From assembly GCF_030680185.1 (NCBI RefSeq), contig NZ_JAUXVZ010000043.1:1-44174 (forward strand): 44,174 nucleotides of DNA, given 5' to 3'. Numbering within the stretch: position 1 is the stretch's first letter; every line of letters starts with the position of its first letter. The stretch comes from Phenylobacterium sp. Lineage in GTDB: Bacteria > Pseudomonadota > Alphaproteobacteria > Caulobacterales > Caulobacteraceae. Shown in pieces: positions 17,083-26,152 of this stretch. The notes under the pieces are model-generated. The model did not search any database. It saw nothing but the letters and a program-made list of their open reading frames with translations, and had not been told where the DNA came from. The position numbers were made by a program, and so were the translations under genes.

Positions 17083-20028
17083 TCACGCGCCAGCCCCGCC
17101 ATGGGCGGCGTCCCAGGCGGCCACCGCCTCGGCGTCGCGCAGGGATAGGTCGGGATAGCGCGGGTCGCTGCCCACCTCCGGCAGGATCCGCCAGGAGCGC
17201 GCGCACTTCTGGCCCTGCGCCCGCAGGGGCTCGACCGCCACCGCCGGGGTCTCGGCCAGGCGGAAAGCCTCCGCCGGGCCCGCGCCGGCCGTCAGGGTCG
17301 CCTGGCTGGTGCGGAACACCTCGGCGGGATCGAGGCCGTCGAAGGCGGCCATCAGGGCGGGATCGCTGATATGAACCACCGGCGCGGCCTCCAGGGCGGC
17401 GCCCAGGCGCTTTTCCCGACGTTCGACTTCCAGCGCCCCGGTCACCACGGCGGTGACGGCCTGGACCTTGGCCCAGCGGGCGGCCTCATCGGGGTTGGCC
17501 CAGGCCGACGGCGTCTCGGGGAACACCCGCAGGGCGTTGGAGCCGGCCTCGGGGAAGCGCATCGTCCACGCCTCCTCGGTGGTGAAGGGCATCAGCGGCG
17601 CCAGCCAGATGGTCAGGCGCTCGAAGGCCGCATCCATCACCGTGCGGGCCGCCCGGCGGCGCAGGGCCGAGGGCTGGTCGCAATAGAGGGCGTCGCGGCG
17701 GACGTCGAAGAAGAGGGCCGACAGGTCCTCCTGGCAGAAGGCGATCAGCGGCCGGATCACGTCCTGGAAGGCGTAGGCGGCATAGGCGTCGCGCACCTCG
17801 CCATCCAGTTGCTGGAGCCGATGGAGGATGTAGCGCTCCAGCGGCGGCATATCCTCCGGCGCCACGGCCTCCTGCTCGGAATAGCCGGCCAGCGCGCCCA
17901 GCATGTAGCGCAGGGTGTTGCGCAGCTTGCGATAGGCGTCCGAGGTGGTGGCCAGGATCGTCTTGCCGATCCGCTGGTCGTCCGAGTAATCGACCATGGC
18001 CGCCCACAGGCGGATGATCTCGGCCCCGGACTCCTTGATGATCTGGTGCGGATCGACCGTATTGCCCTTGGACTTGGACATCTTCTCGCCGTTCTCGTCC
18101 ATGGTGAAGCCATGGGTGAGGACGCCGTTATAGGGCGCGCGGCCCCGGGTGCCGGAGCTCTCCAGCAGCGACGACTGGAACCAGCCGCGATGCTGGTCGG
18201 ACCCTTCCAGATAGAGGTCGGCCGGCCAACGGGTGTTTTCGCGGCCCTCCAGGGTGAAGGCGTGGGTCGAGCCGGAATCGAACCAGACATCGAGGATGTC
18301 CTCGACCTTCTCGTAGCGCTCCGGATCATGGGCGCCGAGGAAGTCGGTGACCGGCCGGTTGAACCAGGCGTCGGCGCCCTCGGCCCGGACCGCCTCGATG
18401 ATGCGGGCGTTGACCGCCTCGTCGTGCAGGGGCTGGCCGGTCTCCTTGTCGACGAACATGGCCAGTGGCGCGCCCCAGGCGCGCTGGCGGCTGATCAGCC
18501 AGTCAGGGCGGCTCTCGACCATGGTGCGGATGCGGTTGCGCCCGGCCTCGGGATAGAAGGCGGTGGCCTCGATGGCCTCCAGCGCGGTCTCGCGCAGGGT
18601 GCGGCCGCCATGCTGCGGCGTGTCCAGGGGCTCGTCCATGCGGATGAACCACTGGGGCGTGTTGCGGAAGATCACCGGCGCCTTGGAGCGCCAGGAGTGC
18701 GGGTAAGAATGCTCCAGCCGTCCCCGGGCCAAAAGGCCGCCGGCCTCGATCAGCTTGTCGATGACGGCGTTGTTGGCGGGACCGAACTTACCGGCCTTCT
18801 TGCCCTCGGTCTCCAGCACCTTGAGGCCGCCGAACAGGGCCACGTGCGGATAATAGGCGCCGTCGGCGTCCACCGTGTCGGGGATCTCCCGATGGCCATG
18901 GGCCAGCCACACCACATAGTCGTCCGCGCCGTGGCCCGGCGCGGTGTGGACGAAGCCGGTGCCGGCCTCTTCGGTCACGTGATCGCCGGCCAGCAGGGGC
19001 ACGGAGAAGGCGTAGTGGGTGTCGAGCGCCGCCAGCGGGTGCTCGCAGACCATGGCCTGACAGTCGACCGTCTCGACCCGACGCCACTTGGCCACCTTGG
19101 CGGCCTTGAAGACATCTTCGGCCAGCTTGTCAGCCAGGATCAGCCGGTCGCCGGGCTTGGCCCAGGGTTCGAAGGCGAGGTCGGTCTCCATCGCCTCGAC
19201 CAGATAGGCGCCATAGGCGATGGATTCGTTATAGGCGATGGCCCGGTTGGCGGGGATGGTCCAGGGCGTCGTGGTCCAGATGACCACGCTGGCGCCGCGG
19301 GCGGCGTCGGACCCTTGCGTCACCGGGAACTTCACCCAGACCGTGGGGGAGACGTGGTCGTGATACTCCACCTCGGCGTCGGCGAGCGCCGTGCGCTCCA
19401 CCGGGCTCCACATCACTGGCTTCGAGCCGCGATAGAGCTGGCCCGAGGCGACGAACTTGTGGAACTCCGCGACGATGGCCGCCTCGCTGCCATAGTCCAT
19501 GGTGGCGTAGCGGTTCTCCCAGTCGCCCAGGACCCCCAGGCGCTTGAAGCCGTCCATCTGGACGCCGATCCACTGGCCGGCATAGGCGCGGCACTTTTCG
19601 CGGAACTCGGCCTTGGAGACCTCGTCCTTGCGCCGGCCCTGGCCGCGCAGCTCTTCCTCGATCTTCCACTCGATGGGCAGGCCGTGGCAGTCCCAGCCGG
19701 GCACATAGTCGACGTCGTAGCCCATGGCGAAGCGCGAGCGGACCACGAAGTCCTTCAGGGTCTTCTGCAGGGCGTGGCCGATATGGATGGCGCCGTTGGC
19801 GTAGGGCGGGCCGTCATGCAGCACGAAGAGCGGCGCGCCGGCCGCCTGGCGCGCCTTGCGGGCGGTGTTGTAGAGGTCGATCTCCGCCCACTTGGCCAGA
19901 ATCTGCGGCTCCTTCTGCGGCAGGCCTGCGCGCATGGGGAAGTCGGTCTGGGGAAGAAAGACGGTGTCGCGATAGTCGCGGCCCGCCTGTTCGGGGGAAG
20001 CGGTGCGCTTTTCAGCGTCGTCGGCCAT
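17083..20028 (-). CDS. ileS: isoleucyl-tRNA synthetase
   Basis: Class I synthetase of 981 residues that charges tRNA-Ile and edits misactivated valine. Visible are the start of the catalytic domain LHDGPPYANGAIHIGHALQK (HIGH at about 82-85), PGWDCHGLPIEWK, the editing domain with TTTPWTIPANRAIAYN, and KMSKS near residue 648 in ENGEKMSKSKGNTVDP. The C-terminus keeps one Cys in KCARSWRILPEVGSDPRYPD where E. coli IleS has four zinc-binding Cys, so a zinc site is unlikely. GGA stands 13-15 bases before the ATG. It follows ribF after a 173-base gap. Confidence 0.97.
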   Translation of the reverse strand: MADDAEKRTASPEQAGRDYRDTVFLPQTDFPMRAGLPQKEPQILAKWAEIDLYNTARKARQAAGAPLFVLHDGPPYANGAIHIGHALQKTLKDFVVRSRFAMGYDVDYVPGWDCHGLPIEWKIEEELRGQGRRKDEVSKAEFREKCRAYAGQWIGVQMDGFKRLGVLGDWENRYATMDYGSEAAIVAEFHKFVASGQLYRGSKPVMWSPVERTALADAEVEYHDHVSPTVWVKFPVTQGSDAARGASVVIWTTTPWTIPANRAIAYNESIAYGAYLVEAMETDLAFEPWAKPGDRLILADKLAEDVFKAAKVAKWRRVETVDCQAMVCEHPLAALDTHYAFSVPLLAGDHVTEEAGTGFVHTAPGHGADDYVVWLAHGHREIPDTVDADGAYYPHVALFGGLKVLETEGKKAGKFGPANNAVIDKLIEAGGLLARGRLEHSYPHSWRSKAPVIFRNTPQWFIRMDEPLDTPQHGGRTLRETALEAIEATAFYPEAGRNRIRTMVESRPDWLISRQRAWGAPLAMFVDKETGQPLHDEAVNARIIEAVRAEGADAWFNRPVTDFLGAHDPERYEKVEDILDVWFDSGSTHAFTLEGRENTRWPADLYLEGSDQHRGWFQSSLLESSGTRGRAPYNGVLTHGFTMDENGEKMSKSKGNTVDPHQIIKESGAEIIRLWAAMVDYSDDQRIGKTILATTSDAYRKLRNTLRYMLGALAGYSEQEAVAPEDMPPLERYILHRLQQLDGEVRDAYAAYAFQDVIRPLIAFCQEDLSALFFDVRRDALYCDQPSALRRRAARTVMDAAFERLTIWLAPLMPFTTEEAWTMRFPEAGSNALRVFPETPSAWANPDEAARWAKVQAVTAVVTGALEVERREKRLGAALEAAPVVHISDPALMAAFDGLDPAEVFRTSQATLTAGAGPAEAFRLAETPAVAVEPLRAQGQKCARSWRILPEVGSDPRYPDLSLRDAEAVAAWDAAHGGAGA

Positions 20029-20201
20029 GGGGTTTTTTCGTCCAGTGGGGAGCGGAGAAGGGCGGAACAGGTCCCGGCGCGCGCTGGATCAACACTCCGG
20101 CGGCGTCACGCCGGGCGCATAATTCGCAGAGATTTCCGGCCGCTCGTCATCCGGGCGTCCTAGCAGACGGCTGCGGCGCGAGCGAGCCCTTTAGGCTGGC
20201 C

Positions 20202-21137
20202 TCAGAAGTCCGGCATCAGGATCTGGCGGGCCTGGCCGGCGTCACGCATCACCTGCTCGACCATGGCTTCCAGGCTGGTGAACTTCAGCTCGGGGCGCAG
20301 GAAGGTGATCAGATCGGTCTCGATGGTCTGGTCGTAGATGTCCTCGTCGAAGTCGAACAGCCAGACCTCCAGCACGGGCGCCACTTCGCCGACCGTGGGA
20401 TTGACCCCGATATTGGCCACGCCCGGCACTTCGCGGCCGTCGGGCAGGCGGGTGCGGGTGGCGTAGACGCCGAAGCGCGGCTGGACATAGTCGTCCACCT
20501 GCACATTGGCGGTGGGGAAGCCTAGCTCCCGGCCCAGCTGGCGGCCCCGCTGGACCACGCCTTCGATGGCGAAGGGCCGGCCGAGGATGGCTGCGGCGGC
20601 CTCGGGCTGGCCGTCCCGCAGGGCGTCGCGCACGGCGGTGGACGAGTACTTCTCGCCGCTATCATCGGCCACGGCGCCGGCGACCGAGACGCCGAAGCCG
20701 AATTCCTGCCCATAGTCCTTCATGGTCGCGGGGCTCCCTGTGCGGCCCTTGCCGAAGGAGATGTCGAAGCCGACCGCCATGTTCCGCACGCCCAGGCCGT
20801 CGTGCAGGACCTGTTGGGCGAAGTCGCGGTCGGTCAGGCTCGCCATCTCCTGGTCGAAGGGCAGGATGTAGAACAGGTCCACCCCGAGCGCCTCAAGGGC
20901 GCGGGCCTGCTGGCCCGGCCGCATCAGGCGAAATGCCGGCGCATTGGGCTGAAAGATCTGCCGCGGATGCGGATCGAAGCTGATGACGCCCAAAGGCGCG
21001 CCCATCTCGTGGGCGGCCTGGGCGGCGAGCGCGATCACCTGCTGGTGGCCGCGATGGACGCCGTCGAAGTTGCCCAGCGCCACCGAGGCGCCGCGGTCCC
21101 GGGCCATCAGGCCCTTCCATCCCTTGATCACGCGCAT
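20202..21137 (-). CDS. ribF: bifunctional riboflavin kinase/FAD synthetase RibF
   Basis: Makes FMN and FAD from riboflavin. The 311 residues begin with an FAD synthetase (nucleotidyltransferase) domain, ALGNFDGVHRGHQQ at 20-33, and SFDPHPRQIF. The C-terminal flavokinase domain has GRELGFPTANV, RFGVYATRTRL, GVANIGVNPTVG and the Glu-containing VWLFDFDEDIYDQ. The ATG at 21137 stands one base after the stop of the MaoC gene (TGACATG), so translation is coupled. ETF and both acyl-CoA dehydrogenases of the window need its product FAD. Confidence 0.95.
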   Translation of the reverse strand: MRVIKGWKGLMARDRGASVALGNFDGVHRGHQQVIALAAQAAHEMGAPLGVISFDPHPRQIFQPNAPAFRLMRPGQQARALEALGVDLFYILPFDQEMASLTDRDFAQQVLHDGLGVRNMAVGFDISFGKGRTGSPATMKDYGQEFGFGVSVAGAVADDSGEKYSSTAVRDALRDGQPEAAAAILGRPFAIEGVVQRGRQLGRELGFPTANVQVDDYVQPRFGVYATRTRLPDGREVPGVANIGVNPTVGEVAPVLEVWLFDFDEDIYDQTIETDLITFLRPELKFTSLEAMVEQVMRDAGQARQILMPDF

Positions 21138-21138
21138 G

Positions 21139-21561
21139 TCAGGCTCCCCGCTTCGGCAGGGCGACCACGGCCTCGCCATCGACCACGGTCTTGCCGGCCA
21201 CGCTGCAGACGGTGGCCAAGGTCACCTGGCCACGGCGGGGGTCCAGGGCGCGGACGGTGACGGTGGTGGTCACCTCGTCGCCGAGGCCCACGGGCCGGCG
21301 AAACCGCAGGTTCTGGGACACATAGACCGATCCAGGGCCCGGCAGGCGCGAGCCCAGCACCGCCGAGATATAGGCGCCGGCCAGCATCCCATGGGCGATC
21401 CGCCGCTTGAATGGCGTGGTCGCGGCATAGGCCTCATCCAGGTGCAGGGGATTGTCGTCGCCCGACACCTCGGCGAAGGCCTCCACATCGGCGGCGCTTA
21501 CGGTGCGGGCGATCTGTGCGCTCTGGTCCAGGGCGAGGTCCTCGAAGAATAGTTCCGGCAA
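21139..21561 (-). CDS. MaoC family (R)-specific enoyl-CoA hydratase-like protein
   Basis: 140-residue hot-dog fold hydratase. The hydratase signature is SGDDNPLHLDEAYA (33-46) with Asp35 and His40 as the catalytic pair, followed by HGMLAGAYISAVLG, as in PhaJ-type enzymes that hydrate trans-2-enoyl-CoA to (R)-3-hydroxyacyl-CoA. The only start giving this length is a TTG at 21561, well supported by GGGAG seven bases upstream. Coupled to ribF by a one-base gap. A 14-bp perfect palindrome lies about 80 bases upstream. Confidence 0.88.
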   Translation of the reverse strand: MPELFFEDLALDQSAQIARTVSAADVEAFAEVSGDDNPLHLDEAYAATTPFKRRIAHGMLAGAYISAVLGSRLPGPGSVYVSQNLRFRRPVGLGDEVTTTVTVRALDPRRGQVTLATVCSVAGKTVVDGEAVVALPKRGA

Positions 21562-21636
21562 CGAAACGCTCCCTTTTGGGCCTGCATAGACGCAAGCCCC
21601 CCCAAAGCGAAGGCGCTTGCGCTGGACGCGAGGCCC

Positions 21637-21650
21637 AATCGGCGCCGATT
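21637..21650. promoter_or_regulatory. 14-bp perfect palindrome between divergent genes
   Basis: AATCGGCGCCGATT is a perfect palindrome in the 121-base space between the MaoC-ribF unit (minus) and a small lipoprotein gene (plus). The position suits an operator for either gene. The GGCGCC core is frequent in GC-rich DNA, so only the AT-containing flanks make it stand out. Confidence 0.35.
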
Positions 21651-21682
21651 ATGACGCCCTCAGACTTCCAATGGGGTGAGCC

Positions 21683-21805
21683 ATGAGAATGTTCAAGCCG
21701 GGCGTCGCCCTGGTCCTGGCCGCGTTCCTGGCGGCAGGCTGCAACCAGACGCCGGCCGATCCGGCCCCGCCGCCGCAGACGCCGGTGGCGACGGACGCGT
21801 CATAG
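21683..21805 (+). CDS. small predicted lipoprotein (40 residues)
   Basis: MRMFKPGVALVLAAFLAAGC begins a 40-residue protein whose lipobox LAAGC places the lipidated Cys at position 20. The mature peptide is only 21 residues, NQTPADPAPPPQTPVATDAS after the Cys, rich in Pro and Ala and lacking a fold. GGGGTGAG before the ATG supports translation. It is similar in style to the short entericidin-like and other unnamed lipoproteins seen in alphaproteobacteria, but I do not recognise a named family. It sits alone on the plus strand between the MaoC gene and the HAD gene. Confidence 0.65.
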   Translation: MRMFKPGVALVLAAFLAAGCNQTPADPAPPPQTPVATDAS

Positions 21806-21817
21806 CAACGGGCGGGA

Positions 21818-22681
21818 CTACCAGGCGAGGTCGGCCATGGCGAAGCGGGCGTGCGCGCCCTCCTTGCGCAGCAGGGCCTCAACGGCGGCGGCGTCCAGGC
21901 CGTGGGGCGTAATGGTCTCGGCGCCGTGGATGCCCGCGGCGATGAACATCACGTCCAGGCCTTGCGCATTGGCGCCCTTGACGTCGGTGGCCACCCCATC
22001 GCCGATGCACAGCATCCGCGACCGCGCCACCGGGCCGCCGGTCAGGCGCTCGGCCTCGGCCACGCACAGTTCATAGATCGGCGCGTGCGGCTTGCCCGCC
22101 ATGACCACCGTGCCGCCCAGGGCCTCGTACAGCTGGGCGAGCGCGCCGCCGCAATAGATCAGCCGGTCGCCCCGCTGGACCACGATGTCGGGATTGGCGC
22201 AGACCATTTCCAGCCCGCGGGCCGCAGCGCCCTCGAACCGCTCCTGATAGTCGCCGGGGCCCTCGGTCTCATCGTCGATGGGGCCGGTGCAGGCGATGAA
22301 GGCGGCCTTGTCCAGGCTCTCGAACGACAGGCCCAGCCCCTCGTAGAGCGGCGCGTCGCGGTCGGGACCCAGGCGCCAGGCGGGGCCGGGCGCGCGTTCG
22401 GCCAGCAGCAGGCGGGTGGCGTCGCCGGAGGTGACGAAGGCCGACCAGGCCTCGCGCGGCACGCCAAGCGCGTCGAGCTGGGCCACCACATCGGCCGAGG
22501 GGCGCGGCGAGTTGGAGATCAGGATCACCGGACCCCGCTCGGCCCGCCAGCGGGCCAGCGCCGCGCAGGCCTGCGGGAAGCTTTCGCGGCCATTGTGGAT
22601 CACGCCCCAGACGTCGCTCAGCAGCACGTCATAGTGGTCGGTGAGGTCGGATAGGCCCTGGGGCGTCTGCGGCGCGGTCAT
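21818..22681 (-). CDS. HAD superfamily class IIA hydrolase (TIGR01459-like)
   Basis: 287-residue phosphatase-like protein of the NagD/4-nitrophenyl phosphatase branch. Motif I is LLSDVWGVIHNG with nucleophile Asp23; the usual second Asp is replaced by Trp, as in the TIGR01459 subgroup. Motif II is ISNSPRPS, motif III is the Lys in MAGKPHAPIYELC, and motif IV is CIGDGVATDVKGANAQG. It lies 55 bases downstream of tipF on the same strand. The substrate is unknown. Confidence 0.88.
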   Translation of the reverse strand: MTAPQTPQGLSDLTDHYDVLLSDVWGVIHNGRESFPQACAALARWRAERGPVILISNSPRPSADVVAQLDALGVPREAWSAFVTSGDATRLLLAERAPGPAWRLGPDRDAPLYEGLGLSFESLDKAAFIACTGPIDDETEGPGDYQERFEGAAARGLEMVCANPDIVVQRGDRLIYCGGALAQLYEALGGTVVMAGKPHAPIYELCVAEAERLTGGPVARSRMLCIGDGVATDVKGANAQGLDVMFIAAGIHGAETITPHGLDAAAVEALLRKEGAHARFAMADLAW

Positions 22682-22736
22682 GAGGCGCGGCGGTAAAGGT
22701 CGCAGCCCCTGCGGTCAATGCGTCGCGGGGAGGAAG

Positions 22737-23996
22737 CTAGGCTCGGCCGCCAGCCCGGCGGCGCAGGCCCTGGCGCAGGAAGTCGGCCGGGGGATCGGCC
22801 TCGGCCAGCACGGCCTCACGGATCGGCCGCGGCTCGCCGAACAGATGGCCCTGGCCGTAGCCCACCTCGAGCTCCAGCAGGTCGACGATCTGCCGCTCGC
22901 TCTCCACCTTCTCGACGATCACCTCGACCCCATAGCGGCGGGTGAGTTGGCAGAAGTCTTCGGCGGCGAGGTCGGGCAGGGATTTCAGCACCAGGCGGCC
23001 GTCCAGCTCGATCATCTCGTCCAGCAGCATCTGGGCTCCGACCCGGACGAACTTCACGTCCGAGCGCGCCAGATCCTGGAGGTCGAAGTCCAGGTCGGTG
23101 ACCTTGTCCAGGGAGAAGCGGAAGCCGAGATCGGCCAGCTTGGCCATGTTGCGCGCCTCCACCGAGCCGCGGGCCTCGAAGGCCCCCTGGCCCAGTTCGA
23201 AGATCAGCGCGCCGGCCAGGTCGCGATTGGCCGCCAGCATGTCCAGGAACTGCGGGAAGAAGCTCTCGTCCCCCAGGCTGGTGGGGGCGACATTGCAGAA
23301 GATGCCGACCTTGCGGTCCTGCTTGGCGAGGCGCCGCACGATCTGCACGCAGCGGAACAGCAGCAGGTTGTCGATGGCCGTCATCAGGCCTTCGGCCTCG
23401 GCGACGCTGATATATTCGGCCGGCATCAGGATGCGGCCGCTCTCGTCGCGCAGGCGCGAGAAGCTCTCGTAGAAGATGGTCTTGCGCTGGGGCAGGGCGA
23501 CCACGGGCTGCAGATAGAGGTCCACGCGGTTGTCGGCCAGGGCGCCGCGGACGGTCTCCAGCAGGACGGCTTCGCGGCGGGGGTCGTGGCCTGGGCGGGC
23601 CTGGAGCGGGACGGCGGTCATCCGCTCTTCCAGGCGCTGGCCCATGCGCTGGACCAGATCTTCGAGCATGTGCACCTCGCCTGACAGCTCCTCGGAGCGG
23701 CGCAGGGCGTCGTCGGTGACGGTCTCGACCACTTCGGAGAGGCGGGCGTCCACCCGCTCCACCTGGTCGATCAGGATGCGGTGGGCGTCGCGGATGGCGG
23801 CGATCTCGGCCCGGATGCCCGAGGAGGTCAGGGCATGCTCGATCAGGCCGTGGAAGGCGAAGGCCAGGCCCAGGCCGCCGACCAGGGCGGCCACGCCCGC
23901 ACCCCAACCGCCGCCGTTTCGCCAGAGCGAAAGGGCGATGATCAGCGCCAGACAGAGATAGGCGCCGCAGAGCAGCGCAAGCGTCAGCCTTCGCAT
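22737..23996 (-). CDS. tipF: TipF-like flagellar assembly regulator with degenerate EAL domain
   Basis: 419 residues. Two N-terminal membrane helices (about 5-24 and 32-52) are followed by a coiled-coil stretch (60-130) and an EAL domain (about 145-400). This order is that of Caulobacter TipF, a cyclic-di-GMP receptor that directs flagellar motor assembly at the pole. The EAL triad reads ESF (177-179), and the DDFG-type catalytic motif reads SLDKVTDL, so phosphodiesterase activity is unlikely, while late motifs such as GQGHLFGEP remain. AGGCGGG precedes the ATG. No other flagellar genes occur in the window, so the name rests on architecture. Confidence 0.75.
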   Translation of the reverse strand: MRRLTLALLCGAYLCLALIIALSLWRNGGGWGAGVAALVGGLGLAFAFHGLIEHALTSSGIRAEIAAIRDAHRILIDQVERVDARLSEVVETVTDDALRRSEELSGEVHMLEDLVQRMGQRLEERMTAVPLQARPGHDPRREAVLLETVRGALADNRVDLYLQPVVALPQRKTIFYESFSRLRDESGRILMPAEYISVAEAEGLMTAIDNLLLFRCVQIVRRLAKQDRKVGIFCNVAPTSLGDESFFPQFLDMLAANRDLAGALIFELGQGAFEARGSVEARNMAKLADLGFRFSLDKVTDLDFDLQDLARSDVKFVRVGAQMLLDEMIELDGRLVLKSLPDLAAEDFCQLTRRYGVEVIVEKVESERQIVDLLELEVGYGQGHLFGEPRPIREAVLAEADPPADFLRQGLRRRAGGRA

Positions 23997-24107
23997 GAAC
24001 CCGCCTGTTCGAATCGCCTGGAGTATCGGCTACGCCGGGCGCGCAAGTCGAACAGAATAGCGATTAGGCCCAGCCTGGGCGCCGATCGGTCGCAGGCGCG
24101 GTCAGGT

Positions 24108-24986
24108 TTAGCGGGTGGGGACGGGATTTTCGCCGCGATAATCGTAGAAGCCGCGGCCGGCCTTGCGGCCCAGCCAGCCGGCCTCGACGTACTTCACCAG
24201 CAGCGGGCAGGGCCGGTACTTGGAGTCGGCCAGGCCGTCATAGAGCACGTTCATGATCGACAGGACGGTGTCCAGGCCGATGAAGTCGCCCAGCTCCAGC
24301 GGGCCCATTGGGTGGTTGGCGCCCAGCTTCATGGCCGTGTCGATGGCCTCCACCGTGCCGACGCCTTCATAGAGGGTGTAGATCGCCTCATTGATCATCG
24401 GCACCAGGACGCGGTTGACGATGAAGGCTGGGAAATCTTCGGCGTTGGCGGTGGTCTTGCCCAGCGAGCGAGCGAAGTTGACGGCGGTCTCGTAGGTCTC
24501 GGCGCCGGTGGCGATGCCGCGGATGATCTCCACGAGGTTCATGCGCGGCACGGGGTTCATGAAGTGCAGGCCGATGAACCGTTCGGGGCGATCGGTGGCC
24601 GAGGCCAGGCGGGTGATCGAGATCGACGAGGTGTTGGAGGCCAGCAGCGTATCGGCGCCGAGGTGCGGCGAGAGCGCGCGGAAGATGGTCTTCTTGACCT
24701 CTTCGTTCTCGGTGGCGGCCTCGATGGCCAGGTCCGAGGCGCCCACGGTCTGCAGTTCCGGGGCGGCCTTGATGCGCGCCAGGCCTGAGTCCATGGCCGC
24801 CTGGTCGATCAGGCCGCGGGAAACCTGCCGGGCCATGGCCTGCTGGATGTGGGCGAGGCCGGCGTCGATCCGCTCGGCGCTGACATCGTGCAGCAGGACA
24901 TCATAGCCGCCCAGGGCGCAGACATGCGCGATGCCGGAGCCCATCTGGCCGGCGCCGATCACGCCCACCGATCTGATCTCAACCAT
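24108..24986 (-). CDS. hbd: 3-hydroxybutyryl-CoA dehydrogenase
   Basis: NAD-dependent L-3-hydroxyacyl-CoA dehydrogenase of 292 residues, without the hydratase part of FadB/FadJ. The NAD loop is VIGAGQMGSGIA (9-20). Catalytic residues are Ser117, Asn118, His141 and Glu153 in GLHFMNPVPRMNLVEII, and Asn191 in FIVNRVLVPMINEA. The ATG at 24986 gives the normal family length. It is downstream of etfBA on the same strand but separated by a strong terminator, so it probably has its own promoter in the 233-base gap. Confidence 0.93.
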   Translation of the reverse strand: MVEIRSVGVIGAGQMGSGIAHVCALGGYDVLLHDVSAERIDAGLAHIQQAMARQVSRGLIDQAAMDSGLARIKAAPELQTVGASDLAIEAATENEEVKKTIFRALSPHLGADTLLASNTSSISITRLASATDRPERFIGLHFMNPVPRMNLVEIIRGIATGAETYETAVNFARSLGKTTANAEDFPAFIVNRVLVPMINEAIYTLYEGVGTVEAIDTAMKLGANHPMGPLELGDFIGLDTVLSIMNVLYDGLADSKYRPCPLLVKYVEAGWLGRKAGRGFYDYRGENPVPTR

Positions 24987-25152
24987 GTCCACTCGCCCCA
25001 AATCTGCGGGCGGCCTTGCAGCCGCCTCTGGTCTGTGACGGCTTTCTAACATGGGCGATAGCGGCCCCGCCAAGGTCTTTATGCTGCGCCGCAATGTGAT
25101 CGGGCGTCGGTTTGTGCCCGGAAAGCCGCACTCGACCCAAAAAGGAAGGCGC

Positions 25153-25191
25153 AAACGAAACGAGGCGGCGCCCTTGTGGGGCGCCGCCTCG
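25153..25191 (-). terminator. rho-independent terminator after etfBA
   Basis: A perfect 13-pair stem, CGAGGCGGCGCCC with its complement (25161-25173 and 25179-25191), has a five-base loop and, read on the minus strand, is followed by TTTCGTTT. It lies about 30 bases past the etfA stop codon and separates etfBA from hbd. Confidence 0.88.
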
Positions 25192-25219
25192 TCGGCAGCG
25201 TCGCGTGCGTCTGCGAAGC

Positions 25220-26152
25220 CTAACCGAGGGCCGACATCAGCTCCGGCACAGCGGTCTTGTAGTCGGCCACCAGGCCATAGTCGGCGACCTGGAAGATCGG
25301 CGCATCGCCGTCCTTGTTGATCGCGACGATGATCTTGGAGTCCTTCATGCCGGCCAGGTGCTGGATCGCGCCCGAAATGCCGATGGCGATGTAGAGCTCC
25401 GGCGCCACCACCTTGCCAGTCTGGCCGACCTGGTAGTCGTTGGGGGCGTAGCCCGCGTCCACCGCAGCGCGGCTGGCGCCGACGGCGGCGCCCAGCTTGT
25501 CGGCCAGGGGTTCGATGACCTTCTGGAACTCTTCGGCCGAGCCCATGGCGCGACCGCCGGAGACCACGATCTTGGCGCCGGTCAGTTCCGGACGCTCAGA
25601 CTTCACGATCTCTTCGCCGACGAACTTGGTGGCCCCGGCGCCAGCGCCCGCATCGACGTCCTCGACCGAGGCCGAGCCGCCTTCGCCAGCCGCCTTGAAG
25701 GCGGTCGGACGGACGGTGATGACCTTCTTGGCCTCGGACGACTGCACGGTCTCCAGCGCGTTGCCGGCATAGATCGGGCGCACGAAGGTCGAGGCGTCGA
25801 CCACTTCGACCACGTCGGAGATGTGCGAGACATCCAGCTTGGCGGCGATGCGGGGCGAGAAGTTCTTGCCCTGCGAGGTGGCCGGCGTCAGCACGGCGTC
25901 GTAGCCGGACATCAGCGGAACCACCACAGCCTCGATGGCCTCGGCCAGGCCGTGACCCAGGTCGTCGCTCTGGGCCAGCAGGACCTTGCGGACGCCTTCG
26001 ATCTTGGCGGCGGCGTCAGCGGCGGACTTGGCGTCCTTGCCGACGACCAGGATGTCGATATCGCCGCCGATGGCCTTGGCGGCCGAGACGGTCTTATGGG
26101 TGTTGTCGCTGAGCGCGCCGGCGTTCAGGTCGGCGATGACGAGTACGGCCAT
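25220..26152 (-). CDS. etfA: electron transfer flavoprotein alpha subunit
   Basis: 310-residue FAD-binding subunit of ETF, which takes electrons from acyl-CoA dehydrogenases and hands them to ETF-quinone oxidoreductase. The C-terminal FAD domain shows [34 protein letters not shown], and the signature [20 protein letters not shown] with [13 protein letters not shown]. The ATG overlaps the etfB stop by one base (TAATG on the coding strand), so the subunits are made in equal amounts. Both acyl-CoA dehydrogenases in this window are likely donors. Confidence 0.97.
   Translation of the reverse strand: MAVLVIADLNAGALSDNTHKTVSAAKAIGGDIDILVVGKDAKSAADAAAKIEGVRKVLLAQSDDLGHGLAEAIEAVVVPLMSGYDAVLTPATSQGKNFSPRIAAKLDVSHISDVVEVVDASTFVRPIYAGNALETVQSSEAKKVITVRPTAFKAAGEGGSASVEDVDAGAGAGATKFVGEEIVKSERPELTGAKIVVSGGRAMGSAEEFQKVIEPLADKLGAAVGASRAAVDAGYAPNDYQVGQTGKVVAPELYIAIGISGAIQHLAGMKDSKIIVAINKDGDAPIFQVADYGLVADYKTAVPELMSALG

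Noticed and set aside
17371..20163. A 930-codon open frame antisense to ileS
   Set aside because: Its translation is low-complexity Gly/Ala/Leu/His/Asp sequence typical of reading a GC-rich gene backwards; ileS on the other strand is unmistakable.
24007..24015. GTTCGAATC, as found in the T loop of tRNA genes
   Set aside because: The flanking bases cannot form a T stem and no other tRNA arms are present.
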